This document shows positions 26,034 to 36,622 of a stretch of 64,000 nt of DNA, piece by piece. Location: positions 1 through 64,000 of the forward strand of contig JABANN010000020.1 in the NCBI GenBank assembly GCA_013115125.1, written 5' to 3'. The notes beneath the pieces are model-generated. The model ran no database searches, was not told the DNA's origin, and was given only the letters and a program-made list of their open reading frames with translations. Both the position numbers and the translations under genes were made by a program. Position 1 is the stretch's first letter. Each line of letters opens with the position of its first letter. The stretch comes from Perkinsus olseni (taxonomy: Eukaryota > Perkinsozoa > Perkinsida).

Positions 26034-26615
26034 CTAGTTCCAAAGGGTGCCCAATGTGAAGCAGGAGAGCATGGCTGAGAAGGAGGCGTGGGTAGATGTA
26101 TCGAGACGACAGTAGAGGTACTACCGGCTAACCAAGTGCAGCAAGATGCGCACGCTGCGGCATTGGCCGCATCCTCCATGTCCCTCCCGTCCTGGGGGGT
26201 AAGGTCAGTGATTATAACAGCTTGATGTGGTGGGTAGTTATACCTGATACCACCTCTTCCCTTACATCTACGACAGCAGGGGAATGCCTACCTGCCAAAG
26301 TTATCGTACTGTCCACTGAGAGGGACCCCGGTGACAGTAGGGCTCATCTGAGTATTTTGGTCATACCACATTATCCGCAACTAATCCCAGTAGTACCTCC
26401 ACATTGAACTTGTCTCCAGGCTTGAGACCAGCCGGCACTTGTACCCTCATTGGCCTTCCGCTGCCTGGATCCGTTATCTCCAGTGTACTGCCTTCCTTAG
26501 CACCCTGCGGTACTTCTACTGTGACCGATGCCGTTATTACAAGACAAGAATCAAGAAGTAAAAAAACTGAGAAGAGCATGGAAGTCGTGGTGAAGCGCTC
26601 GAGCTTTGCAGACAT
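26034..26615 (-). CDS. VQVP-module / Cys-rich-tail protein, array copy D (with hydrophobic leader)
   Basis: Four exons close to 144 residues: 26615-26397, 26347-26292, 26243-26125 and 26074-26034. Unlike copies A-C, the reading frame continues upstream into a hydrophobic leader (MLFSVFLLLDSCLVITAS) that looks like a signal peptide. It could start at 26615 (MSAKLERF) or at 26579 (MLFS). The module is VEVPQGAKEGSTLEI, then VQVPAGLKPGDKFNVE. The shared motif reads NYPPHQAVIITDL, and the tail is AACASCCTWLAAMLSCFTLGTLWN. The start is the least certain part, since no 5' intron could be ruled out. The gene is divergent from the first WS/DGAT-like gene. Confidence 0.7.
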
Positions 26616-26984
26616 TATCAAGTCGGAGGGTGTCAAATTGACACTGTCAATGACTCATTGACAATGAGTGGCCGCCGCCTGTCTGAGGAGGACACACTGC
26701 GGCACAACGATTATGCTGTGGGTCAAAATCTTCTGCGGCTGCGTGAAGTTTAACCACATTCGGAATATTTCTCTCGATACTAATCGCTTGTAAAAGCTAG
26801 CACGGTCGCAAGATGCGACGTTAGCTGAAAGCTGCTACCTGGAGGGCCAACTCGCGACAGTAAAGGCTAGTGGACAGAATGACTGATGAGTTCACCGATG
26901 GTTGGGAAGTGTTCACCGGAAAGTTAGTTCATCACTGGACGTCGTTACGGCTCCTAAGACTTATTTCTATTGCTCATTCGGATG
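26616..26984. promoter_or_regulatory. Divergent intergenic region
   Basis: The 369 nt between copy D (minus) and the first acyltransferase gene (plus) must contain both 5' regions. A short inverted repeat built on TTGACA...TGTCAA and TCATTGACAATGA lies at about 26636-26668. No core promoter element was assigned. Confidence 0.4.
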
Positions 26985-28929
26985 ATGGATTTCGACGACT
27001 ATTCCCTCCTTCTCGCAGCCACCATAGTAACCCTAGTGGCTCTGGTAGTGGGCAGGATGCTCCACCAAAGGATGGCTCGCTCGAAGGCTGCAAGTACGGC
27101 CATACTTGACGAAGCAGCTATGGCGATCATCATGAACTGTGATCAGGTTCCGGGCCGCGGCCTATGTCCTGGATGGAAGAGCACATGTTCCTGAGTGATT
27201 GCTTCCCGAAGGAAGCTAACATCACGCCCGCCTGTAACGTCATCAACTGCGAGGTCTTCTTCAAGGACGGCCTTCCGGCTGCTGATAAAGTCGAGAAACT
27301 TGTGAGGGAAGATGTAAGAGCTATCGGCTAGGCCCTCCTGCGGTCGTCATGCCTGATGAGATTGTCTTTGATGGTGGCTACAGTTACTCTCTTTCGTTCG
27401 CTTCTCTGCTGTCCCGGACCTGAAGTCCCACGGGTGGAAGATGGTGGATGTTGATTTAGCGAACCATATTTTCACCTACAAGCCTGTTGAAAACCGCCAA
27501 GCACTTGACGCTAAGGTTGATGAGGTAGCGCTTTGGCATGTATACTGTGGGTAGTAGTGAAGCCTTGCAGATTGTCAACACTGATCTACCCGGTGACAAG
27601 CCGTTATGGCAAGTTCATCTACTTCCAGCCGCTACTGGGGCTGAGCAGAAGGACTGTGTTGTCTTCCGCTGTCACCACACAGTGGCGGATGGCCTCTGCT
27701 TGGTAAGGCTACTGGCTTTTCCCAATATCATCATCATCATCCAATGCACGTCGTCTTCTTAAGGTCCAACTGCTGGACAAGGTGGCCACCACCCCCGATG
27801 GGAAGCCTATCAAATTTGTCAATTTCAAAGCTAAGAAGTCCGCCACGCAGAAAAGCATGCTCGGAAGGATTCTATACAACTTCCTCTACTCGTTGGAATG
27901 GGTAAGATACCTTCGTATCTCCTTCTTTGGGTTACGACCTCACCGTTGTTCGCAGGTCCGCTCCTTTGTGTCGAACCTGCGTCAAGCTCAACAGCCCTTC
28001 GAGACAGACTACGGATTCGATGCTCCTCTCTCTCATCGATCTGGCGATATGCGATACAGTGGCTCCCGCAAATCCATATGCTTCGAGCCGTTCTCTCTGG
28101 ACTACGTTAAGGCCATCAAGAATAAGGCGCCTGGCAAGGTGAGTTCGGGTCATTCAGTGTTGTGCAGCTCATGGATGTGGATGGCGTCAGATCACAGTAA
28201 ATGATGTGTTGTTGGGTGCGATGGTTGGCGCCATGAGAAGGTATGGTGGAGATGCTGTCGATGATAACACCATCATGAGGATGCTCATACCCGTCGGTGC
28301 TCCCATCGATTTTGGTGCCAATCCTCCGCCTGAGGGAGATCGACTCGGCAATAACTGGTCGTTCGCTAGCGCTGATCTGAGCAAGGTGAGTACCACGCTC
28401 GTCTTCATAGTTACGTTCTCCCATTGGAATTGTGTTTTGTTCTTTTGTAGGCTATCAGAGCTGAGGACTCAGTAGCCCGAGTTGAGATCACCGATGCTGT
28501 CATGAATCGCCTGAAGAAGTCTCTGGATTCTACCACATCCAACTTCATCACCAACAAGTTAATGCCTCTGCTGCCGCCATCCAAGGCCCAGCACTCCACC
28601 AAAGACCTCTACGCTAGGCATACTGCTATCTTCTCGAATGTGCCTGGTCCCCAGCTGCCTTGCTGTGTGGGTGGCAAGGAGATAGAGGCCGTCTATCCTA
28701 TATTCCTCACTCTTGTTGAACAGGTAGCTTCTTCTTGAGATAGGGTTAATGTGGTAGCGAGTATTACTATGATGTTCAGGTAATCGTCATGTCCTACAAT
28801 GGCAAGTTCTACTTCAACACAACTCTCGATCCCAATGTGGTGACGGACTATGAAAAGTTCGAAGGCTACTACCGTGACGAGCTATTGGACATGGGCAAGC
28901 GCCTCGGCATTACCGATGTTCAGCTTTAA
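26985..28929 (+). CDS. Wax ester synthase/diacylglycerol acyltransferase-like (WS/DGAT, WSD1 family), copy 1
   Basis: Nine exons close to 495 residues: 26985-27093, 27147-27313, 27384-27524, 27571-27702, 27764-27901, 27956-28138, 28191-28385, 28451-28723 and 28780-28929. An N-terminal membrane segment (YSLLLAATIVTLVALVVG) precedes the acyltransferase part. The HHxxxDG catalytic motif is present as CHHTVADGLCLV (His-174/175). PLWQVHLL stands in the usual place before it, and the C-terminal WSD1-type domain carries FSNVPGPQLPCCVGGKEI. WS/DGAT enzymes join acyl-CoA to fatty alcohols or diacylglycerol, forming wax esters or storage lipid, usually on ER or lipid-droplet membranes. Exact acceptor preference is not visible. 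A tandem second copy lies 756 nt downstream with an identical exon plan. ATG at 26982 would add one Met. Confidence 0.85.
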
Positions 28930-29685
28930 GCACTTAGTCGTTAGTGCTACCCGATTTGTTCTCGTATTGATATTATTAGATTTGTACCGTCGTTACTACT
29001 GCCCTTGATATACCTGCTTATATTATCGATGCTGTAAAGCTAACTCTGTTTATTCGAAAGAATCGTGCAAGGGTTGTCTCGTCGGTTTCTTCGCATATTG
29101 TTATTCTGGGTTCCTCTCTATCCCAAAGTTGTGACACTGTCAGTGCATGACGTGCTATTGGGACGCAGTTTCTCTACGCTCTGTCTCTGGCGTGTTGGGT
29201 TTCACTCAGTTCATCGGCGGAAAGTTCCTCGAACCTGTTGAAGATATTGAGATGGCTAGGATCCTGCGTCTTGCTCTTCTTGTTGACCCCGTTCGCCACG
29301 GTTGCTATCGGTCGTGGACATTGAGAATCTCAAGCGAGCTGTGGGTGGAATCTCAAGAGGCTATCCGAAAGCGGATCCCTAGGTTGTTGGCACGGTTTTC
29401 GTTGAAAGACGAGTGAATACATGAAGTGATGGTATATGGCTGCTAGAGTATCGGTCGCGTTCTGGGACAACTTTGTGTCATTAGCAGACACCCTCGGCGA
29501 AGTAGGGACAACAGCAGGAGGCTGGATTGCGCTCTGATAGTTAGGATTCTAGCATCATCAGTTTAAGCTAGTATGTGGACTGAATGCTTACTGAGGGGCG
29601 CTTATTGGTGGAACAAGAAAAATCGTTCACCATGGGGATGGTTCGTCCGAAACTGTCATGTTTCAGCTTTTTTATTATCATTATA
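28930..29685. other. Intergenic between tandem acyltransferase genes
   Basis: No gene is supported in this 756-nt spacer. An 89-codon open frame near 29147 shows no domain and no similarity to the flanking genes. The 5' region of copy 2 should lie here. The (T)-rich stretch at about 29664-29686 directly precedes its ATG. Confidence 0.4.
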
Positions 29686-31646
29686 ATGTTTGTCGATAGC
29701 TACTCCTACCTCATAGCTGCAACGATCATCACGATAGCAGCAGCAGTAGTCGGAAGGATACTTTTCAAGACCATCGTTGACAGTAGCAAGAAGAGTGAGT
29801 TCGGATGGGAGTGCAGACACTTACTTTCATATTGGAGTCTCCAGAAGCATTAGGGACTTCTGATGTTGTTGGTCATGGCTTCGTGATCAGGTTCGGGTCC
29901 GCGGCCCATGACTTGGATGGAGCAGCATATGTTCCTATGCGACTGTTTTCCCAAGGAGGCGAATCTCCCGCCGACCTGTAACGTAATTAACTGCGCAGTG
30001 CTCTTCAAGGACTCCATGCCCGACAGGAAGAGTATAGACAAGCTTATCAAAGAGAAGGTCGGGTCTACAGAATCACTTGCCTGGTGATCTTTATACGATA
30101 CGCTTTCTCCAGTTACTCTCCTTCACCCGGTTCTCGTGTGTTCCCGATGTTAAATCTCATAGTTGGAAGCCTGTGGCGATAGACATATCCGAACATGTGT
30201 TCACCAGCGAGCCACTAGAGAGCCGCGAAGCTCTAGAGGAGAAGATCGAGAAGGTAAGCATGCTCGGCACCTTCAGAGCCAAGTTGATGAGTGTGTTTCT
30301 GCTGTAGATTATCAATGTGCCGCTGCCCACCGACAAGCCTCTGTGGCAAATTCATCTGCTACCAGCAGCCCCGGGAGCCCAGCAGAAGGACTGTGTACTC
30401 TTCCGGTCTCATCACACTCTAGGGGATGGCATCAGCTTGGTAAGTACAGTGGATTTTTCATATTGGACTTTGTACCCTTTGTCGTTCTGCAGGTGCAGCT
30501 GTTGGATAAGGTTGCGGTATCCCCGGATGGAGGTCCGATCGTCTATGTGAACCCTAAGGAGAAGAAGCCTGTTAAGATGTCTTTTTTGGCCAAACTGGTC
30601 TATGGCTTTCTATTCACCTTGGAATGGGTGAGCGTTCGGAAGCAGCGATCTCGGCTTAGTTGAGAGCTCTTTCTGTGTTCTGATCAGGTTCGATCATTTA
30701 TTGCCAACATGATGCAGACGAAGTGCTGCTTCGAGTCCGAGTACGGCTTCAATTCCTCGCTAGCCCATCGTAGAGGTGGTCTCAAGTACAGTGGAGCTAG
30801 GAAGTCCATCTACTTCAAGCCCTTCTCTCTGGACTACGTGAAAGCCATCAAGAACAGATCGCCGAAGAAGGTAGGGTTAGTGTTCTTGTTGTGTTATATC
30901 TAAGCTTTGAAATTCGCTCTCAGGCTACAGTTAACGATGTGTTGTTGGGTGCGATGGTTGGCGCCATGAGAAGGTATGGTGGAGATGCTGTCGATGATAA
31001 CACCATCATGAGGATGCTCATACCGGTCGGTGCTCCGCTCGAGTTTGGTGCCAATCCTCCGCCTGAGGGAGATCGACTCGGCAATAATTTTTCATTTTGC
31101 AGTGTTGACCTGAGCAAAGTAAGGCCGTTTTGTCTACAAATCGTCGGTTCTCTCCATCTTCTTTTTCCAGGCCATCCGTTCCAAAGATTCTATTTCGCGA
31201 ATGCTGGCGAGTGGTGAGCCTATGAACCATCTGAAAAGGTCGCTCGAATTTCTCACCTCGATGTTCATCACCAACACCATCCTTCCTCGCATGCCTAAGT
31301 TCGTCCCTCAAAGCTCCAGCAGGGATCTCTTCTCCCGTCATTCGGTTGTTTTTTCGAATGTGCCGGGGTTGCAGACCCCATGTTGTTTTGCTGGAAAGGA
31401 AGTTGAGTCCATCTACCCCGTTTTCCTGAACATCATAACCCAGGTGCGTGGTGAGAGGGGTCGAGGCGTATCTTTTCTGAACGGTTTGCTCTGCAGGTAA
31501 TCGTCCTGTCTTATAATCGGCAGTTGATGTTTAGCATCACTCTCGATCCCAATGTGGTGACGGACTATGAAAAGTTCGAAGGCTACTACCGTGACGAGCT
31601 GTTGGACATGGGCAAGCGCCTCGGCATTACCGATGTTCAACTCTGA
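29686..31646 (+). CDS. Wax ester synthase/diacylglycerol acyltransferase-like (WS/DGAT, WSD1 family), copy 2
   Basis: Nine exons close to 494 residues: 29686-29794, 29891-30057, 30113-30253, 30308-30439, 30493-30627, 30688-30870, 30924-31118, 31171-31443 and 31497-31646. Eight of the nine exon lengths equal those of copy 1, and exon 5 is one codon shorter. The N-terminal membrane segment is YLIAATIITIAAAVVGRI. The catalytic motif is SHHTLGDGISLV, and the C-terminal motif is FSNVPGLQTPCCFAGKEV. It presumably makes wax esters or triacylglycerol like copy 1. The proteins differ widely in most exons, yet exon 7 and the end of exon 9 are nearly identical at the DNA level (see findings). Intron sequences are unrelated between copies. 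Confidence 0.85.
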
Positions 31647-32208
31647 TTCTTGACTATGATTTGTTTTCCGTCTATCCACAGGGTTACCCGGTCGACTGTC
31701 TCCTCGTGGATGACCTGTTGCCGAGCGATTTTTCAACCTGTTGGAGACCCTTAAGGACATATACAAAGCTATTATATCCGCCCTCTTTCCCTCGTGCGAT
31801 TGTAACGTTCGAGCTATGCAGCTTTCGCGGCTGCTAAGCGTTCGACCCCGAGTGGGAGGGAGTTTGTTTGGCATTAACATTGGTCAATGCTTTGATTGTT
31901 GAACCCCAAATAATGGTACAATTGGTGCTATGGTTTTATATCAACGTTTTGTCGTAAGGAACGAAATATTGAGAGTCTGGTGTGTTCGGAGTTCAACATG
32001 AGTCTCAATGTGGGCGGGGAGCGCAAGATTTTTCGGCTCTTCCGTGCAGCTGAAAGAGTTGTTTCCACCAGTAACCCTGCCAGGGTTACCCTGGTGAGAG
32101 TGGTCATGGAGAGGTGAGGGTTCAAGTTGAACCTATCACGCAAGCCTCGCTCGAAAAGCGAGAGTGATAGAAGGGATGTACGACCGTGTTCTCAAATTTC
32201 ATTCACCT
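31647..32208. other. Intergenic upstream of the tRNA gene
   Basis: There is no supported protein gene. A short inverted repeat (CCAGTAACCCTGCCAGGGTTACCCTGG) is visible at about 32068-32095 and could form a hairpin. Its role is unknown. Confidence 0.4.
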
Positions 32209-32280
32209 TCCGATGTAGTCTAGCTGGTTAGGATTCGTGGCTCTCACCCACGCGACCGGGGTTCGAGTCCCCGCATCGGA
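32209..32280 (+). tRNA. tRNA-Glu (anticodon CTC)
   Basis: This 72-nt gene folds as a complete cloverleaf. A seven-base-pair acceptor stem (TCCGATG with CATCGGA) is fully matched. The D arm carries CTAGCTGGTTAGGAT. The anticodon stem-loop is CGTGG-CTCTCAC-CCACG, with CTC at positions 34-36, which reads GAG. The T arm is CGGGG-TTCGAGT-CCCCG. The body follows the usual eukaryotic tRNA-Glu pattern and has no intron. Internal A and B boxes for RNA polymerase III are present within the D and T arms. CCA is not encoded. Confidence 0.96.
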
Positions 32281-32282
32281 AA

Positions 32283-32286
32283 TTTT
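32283..32286 (+). terminator. RNA polymerase III terminator
   Basis: A TTTT run begins two bases after the tRNA-Glu 3' end, the usual minimal pol III stop signal. Confidence 0.6.
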
Positions 32287-32724
32287 CAACTCGTGAATCT
32301 GCTCATTCGCTCGGTTACAAGGTTTCTTTACAAAATCTTGGAGCAAACTGGCTGCGCTCTTCAGTTAAATCAAAATGCTTGTTCCCGAAGGGAGATTGGG
32401 TACAGTCACGTCAACTTATCGTCGTCAAGGCACGCAAAACTGGGGCTCTGACAGATTCGTTTGAACGGCAGTTCTCGGTGCCACTGGTCCCCTCGCCCGG
32501 CTGACTCCAGTCCATGCTGACTGTTCGTTCTCGCGAACATTGCAGCACCTAGCGTTCGAAAATCCTCCCCGGATTCTCGACCTGCCGGTTTATGACAATG
32601 CTTCGATCTTAGAGAGGTACTCCCGCGTGAGATAGTTCCACCGCAATACTTCGACACTCCAGTGAGTTGAGGCGGAGTTGCATGCTTTGCATCATAAGTT
32701 GTCTCGCGTTTTCCTCCGGAAGTG
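32287..32724. other. Intergenic between tRNA-Glu and ferredoxin
   Basis: There is no supported gene. A 134-codon open frame on the minus strand lacks any recognisable domain. The 5' region of the ferredoxin gene lies here. Confidence 0.4.
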
Positions 32725-33557
32725 ATGGCTGCTGCTGAGAGCCCCATCGTTCCACCACGGAGCGGGAAGAAGAGCGGCCTGCTGCGTCTTGTGCTCTCGG
32801 CTATCGGCATCTACGCTCTGGTCGCTGTTGTAACGATGAGCGCCGATCTCGCATTCTCCATTGGGAGTGGGAACAGGGCTTCAAACGGGAAGTTCTTGTC
32901 TACAAAACGTAGTAATCTCGAGTGTATGGTAGCTGAGCTTTCCAGTCAAGCATGGAGTTTTTCTTCGGGCCCATCACGCCATCTTGCCTAGGGCTTGTGT
33001 TGCTCTTTGCTGATCCGGGTGGTTTGCGATTCGGACGGCCGTTCCATTGCAGGTCTATCATCGCCGTCGCAGACCGTATTCCGGAGCTGTCGCCCGAGTG
33101 CGCTCGGTGTAGCTCCTGGTGCTGACCCCGTGCCCTCGATGTTCGGTCATCGTAGAGTTGGCACAGGATACAAGATCACAATGCAGACTCCTGATGGCGA
33201 CAAGGTGTTCGACTGTGATGAAGACACGTAGTACCGGACGGCTCTGTCAATTCTGGGGTAACTCTCTTGACGCTGTCAGGTACATTCTGGATGCCGCCGA
33301 AGAGGCGGGGATATTCGACCTCCCGTACAGCTGTCGAGCGGGAGCCTGTGCCGCTTGCGCTGGCCAAGTTTTGGAGGGTTCTGTGGATCAAGAGGACCAG
33401 GCTTTCTTAGAACAAGATCAAATGGTAATACGATAATAGGTGGGTGTAGGTGAACAGTTGATGGTGTGGTCAGGATAAGGGTTACTGCCTCACCTGCGTG
33501 GCATATCCCCAAAGTGACGTAACCATCCGCACTGGCTGCGAGGGTGAAGTTGCTTAA
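32725..33557 (+). CDS. Plant-type [2Fe-2S] ferredoxin, probably plastid-targeted
   Basis: Four exons close to 195 residues: 32725-32908, 33053-33227, 33280-33424 and 33474-33557. The ferredoxin domain runs from [30 protein letters not shown] through [17 protein letters not shown] to [11 protein letters not shown]. Its cluster cysteines have the CX4CX2C...C spacing of plant and cyanobacterial ferredoxins. The N-terminal extension of about 95 residues has a basic start ([10 protein letters not shown]) and a hydrophobic stretch ([17 protein letters not shown]). It then has a Ser/Arg-rich, acid-poor part typical of a bipartite plastid leader. The protein would carry electrons to plastid enzymes such as those of isoprenoid or Fe-S synthesis. 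Photosynthesis cannot be inferred. The first intron is 144 nt and its donor choice is less certain; the other two are 52 and 49 nt. Confidence 0.88.
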
Positions 33558-33705
33558 GTTACTGCTGCTGCTCTATTGGTACGATTATTTCCTTTGCTCC
33601 ATTAGGACCGGAGTATCGAAGTGGCCTCTGCTGTTGTTGTGTTCATCGTGTCGATCAACTGAGAGAGACTCTCAGTTGGTTTCGACTTGTTGCCTGCCTT
33701 TTAAC

Positions 33706-36495
33706 ATGCTGAGCCTCCTGTTCGGTCAGAGCGGGGACCTCGAGGGAGTTTCCAATACAAAGGATGACAAGGAGAGTGATAGCCTCGTGGGCCAGCGTAC
33801 GGAGGAGGCCTTGCGAGTCCTCAGTAGCTTCATCTTGGGAGACCAAGAACTGGGGGAGATGGTACTACTCATGGAAGGGATAGTGTTGCTACGAGTTGTC
33901 CTGGTATAAGGCTCTACCGCTGAACATCTTTCGTCAACCTTACAGTCTCAGCTGCCTGTCCGCATTGGGACCTTCGTTCAGGAGAATCTCCCCGCCCCCA
34001 CGTTGGAGATATTGTTCGCCTCCCTCAACGATTTCAGTGGTACCATCAAAGAGTACCCGGAAGCAGCTCAGGTTCTCCGCTGTGCCCTCGGGAAAGCGGA
34101 CGACGGTGAGGCCTTCGTGCGGGTCACGAGTTATCCTGGTTCCATTCAGAGACTCTCGATGTTGCCATTCGGCGGTGCATTGAGGCCCTCGAAGAGATCT
34201 CGAGGGCAGGTGGGAAGGTGTATGAGGTTGAGGACATGGACAGGATAGGAGGATTCGTGAGAGCAGCAGCATCGCCACCTGCGGGGGGAATGGACGGTTC
34301 TCAGGGGACGCTGCTTGCCGTCCTTGCGTGCTCGAAGCAAGGACCGGTATCGATTGACATGGTCAACCGAGCCCTTATGGCCATAGTAGGAGCCATGACC
34401 AGCGATGGGTTGGTGGAGCACTCGGAAGAGGAAGAGGATCCTGAGTAGTGTGCGCTGCCGTCTATGGTGTAAACTCGGTCTCGGGACAGGGCTTCCTCCT
34501 CAGCGTTGTGGCATGGCCGTTGCAGACAGTCGATCTGACGGGGGAGTACGAGTCGGATGTGGCGATGCTGCTGACGTCCCTCTGCCGCAGCTTCCTTATG
34601 ATAGCCATACAGTGTCGTCCGCCGAGAGACGAAGGAGACGCCTGTATGGTCATTTATAAGGGGTTCACGCAGTGCTTTCTGACACTTCTAGCTGATAATC
34701 ATACTGCCGTCACAGCGGAGCGAAGGGAATGTGGCATCGGAGAGGTTGCTGCTATGGTTGCAAGAGTAGCTATTGCCGTTCTGACGCCCTGTGGACCGCC
34801 GGGTGGCACCATCCGTGGTGGCGTGGAGCAGATCATATGCAGCGAAGGCCGCCGCCACTTTGGCGGAAATAGAGGTCCTTTCGAGCGGGCAGTGGATGAG
34901 GTGCTTGCTGTGGATCCCTCAAGAGGAGAGGAGTTATGGGCAGCCCTTCTCGCAGCTCTGGAGAGTGAGGATGATACGTTTGCTGGGGGCAGAGCATCCC
35001 TGTGGAAGGCATCAGAGGTGATAGGGTGTGTGGGTTGTATGATGCTGTTCCGTCGTCTATCAGGCTTGCACCTTCTCTTCGGAGGCAGTGGTGCTGTTGT
35101 GGCTGCTGCTCTCTCAGTCTGAGGGGCTCCACACTCTAGTGTTCCCTGAGTCTAGACTCCCTCGTGGCCCCCCTGATGGGTGAGCTATTGGCTGTTGGGA
35201 TATTGAGCCAACATTCTACTGTCAGGTGGGAGGAAGGAGGGAGCTTCCATGTTCCGCCCCCGGCCAGGCTGTTCCTGCCTGTAGTAGGGCTCATCAACCG
35301 CATCCTCAAGGCACTTGATGAAGCTGGTAAAGAGGAGAAGCACGAGGACGCGAATGGCTGTAGTATGGACCAGGGCGCTCGAACGCTAGGAGAGGCGCTG
35401 CTAGAAGGGTCCCCATACAAGAGCTACTCCACTCTGTTGTCGGCACTTGTCGGGGTGCTGGTAATCATAACGGAGGACAGAGGGACTGTCCTGGCGTTGA
35501 GGAAATGCGAGTATACCAAGATTCACGCGAAGCGGTTGAACAAGGACGGAGTACTGGCCGTGGCCCCTTTCGAAGGAGGGTCCCTCCTGGACGTATTGGT
35601 GGTTACCTCCCTCCGGATGATGCCTCACATGCCGTCCAGCTCTATCGCTCTGGCTGCTGCTGTCTGCAACGTCTGCCCCTACCTCTACAGCATCTCGGCC
35701 GTTACTGCTGAGAAGCTAGAAGAGGCCTTGCGGAAGAGCATCAGAGCCGCCGTCAATGGACGACCAAGGGGGAAGGAGATCGCCGGACTGCTGGGTGAAG
35801 GTGTGGCTACACTGCTCACTTGGAACTACAGGGAGAGTGAGAGCTTGGTCCTGGCAATGCTCTCGCACAGCGGAGCCTATAGCTCCAATGAGATGACGAC
35901 GGCCGGCCTGGCAGAAGGGCATGTTGGCGTTATAAAAACGGTGTTGGAGGTGTCGGAGGAGGCGGTAGGGGAGGCTATGAGGGATGATGCCAGTCATGAT
36001 GATATCGTAGACCTGTTGCCGGACACAATGGTGGGTCTTCTGCCTCCCCCTCAGCCGGTTCTAGTCCGACGCCACAATGGAGGACTTGGTGGGGGCGGTA
36101 GCTCCTCTTTCCTTGCCTTCTGTCTTGGGGAGGAGGATGAAGCGTCGCGTGACCTAGCCTACTGGTTGCATTGCTTCCCGGATACACCGTCCTTTGGAGT
36201 GGACCTCCCCAAAGGGGAGTATGGCGTCCCCTATGGTACTGATGTTACAGCGTTGATGGAGCACGTAGCTCAGGAGGGGTCGAAGGACGATCTATCAAGG
36301 CTCAGTAGAGAGGTTACGTCCCTAGGTCAGAAGTTGGCCTCGGCGGAGAAGAGGCTGATAGAGGTCCGAGAGGAGAAGGCAAAGTCGGTGGCGGCGGAGG
36401 ACTACCAGAGGGCAGGGCAGCTGAAGGAAGAGGAAGGGAGGCTACGGTCCAGCATTGACCATTTGAAGAGCCTTGGTCTACCGGAATCAGCATGA
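33706..36495 (+). CDS. Large helical protein with a C-terminal coiled coil, function unknown
   Basis: The start is MLSLLFGQSGDLEGVSNTKDD. Several exons follow: one continuing into SQLPVRIGTFVQENLPAPTLEIL, one with ALEEISRAGGKVYEVEDMDRIGG, one with VVAWPLQTVDLTGEYESDVAML (34503 on), and a long last exon from about 35140 to 36495. The long exon reads APLMGELLAVGIL and so on. The composition is rich in Leu, Ala, Val and Glu with repeated amphipathic helices, suggesting an alpha-solenoid. The last 80 residues form a coiled coil (LSREVTSLGQKLASAEKRLIEVREEK) with a UVR-like AAEDYQRAGQLKEEEGRL segment. I do not recognise the family. The junction near 35100-35140 is ambiguous, since two donor choices give 23-nt or about 40-nt introns. 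It starts 148 nt after ferredoxin on the same strand. Confidence 0.6.
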
Positions 36496-36622
36496 CGGAA
36501 ATGAGCATGATGATTAGCGCTTATTGTGGTACTCTTTCGGTGGCTTGTGCTGTTGCGTTCTGCCCGTGGCCCTTGACGGTTATGATATATCATCATCATT
36601 AGTATTATTACTAGCATAAAGG

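Noticed and set aside
28930-29685. Remnant of a third acyltransferase copy between the two genes
   Set aside because: No HHxxxDG, FSNVPG or other family segment could be found in any frame of the spacer.
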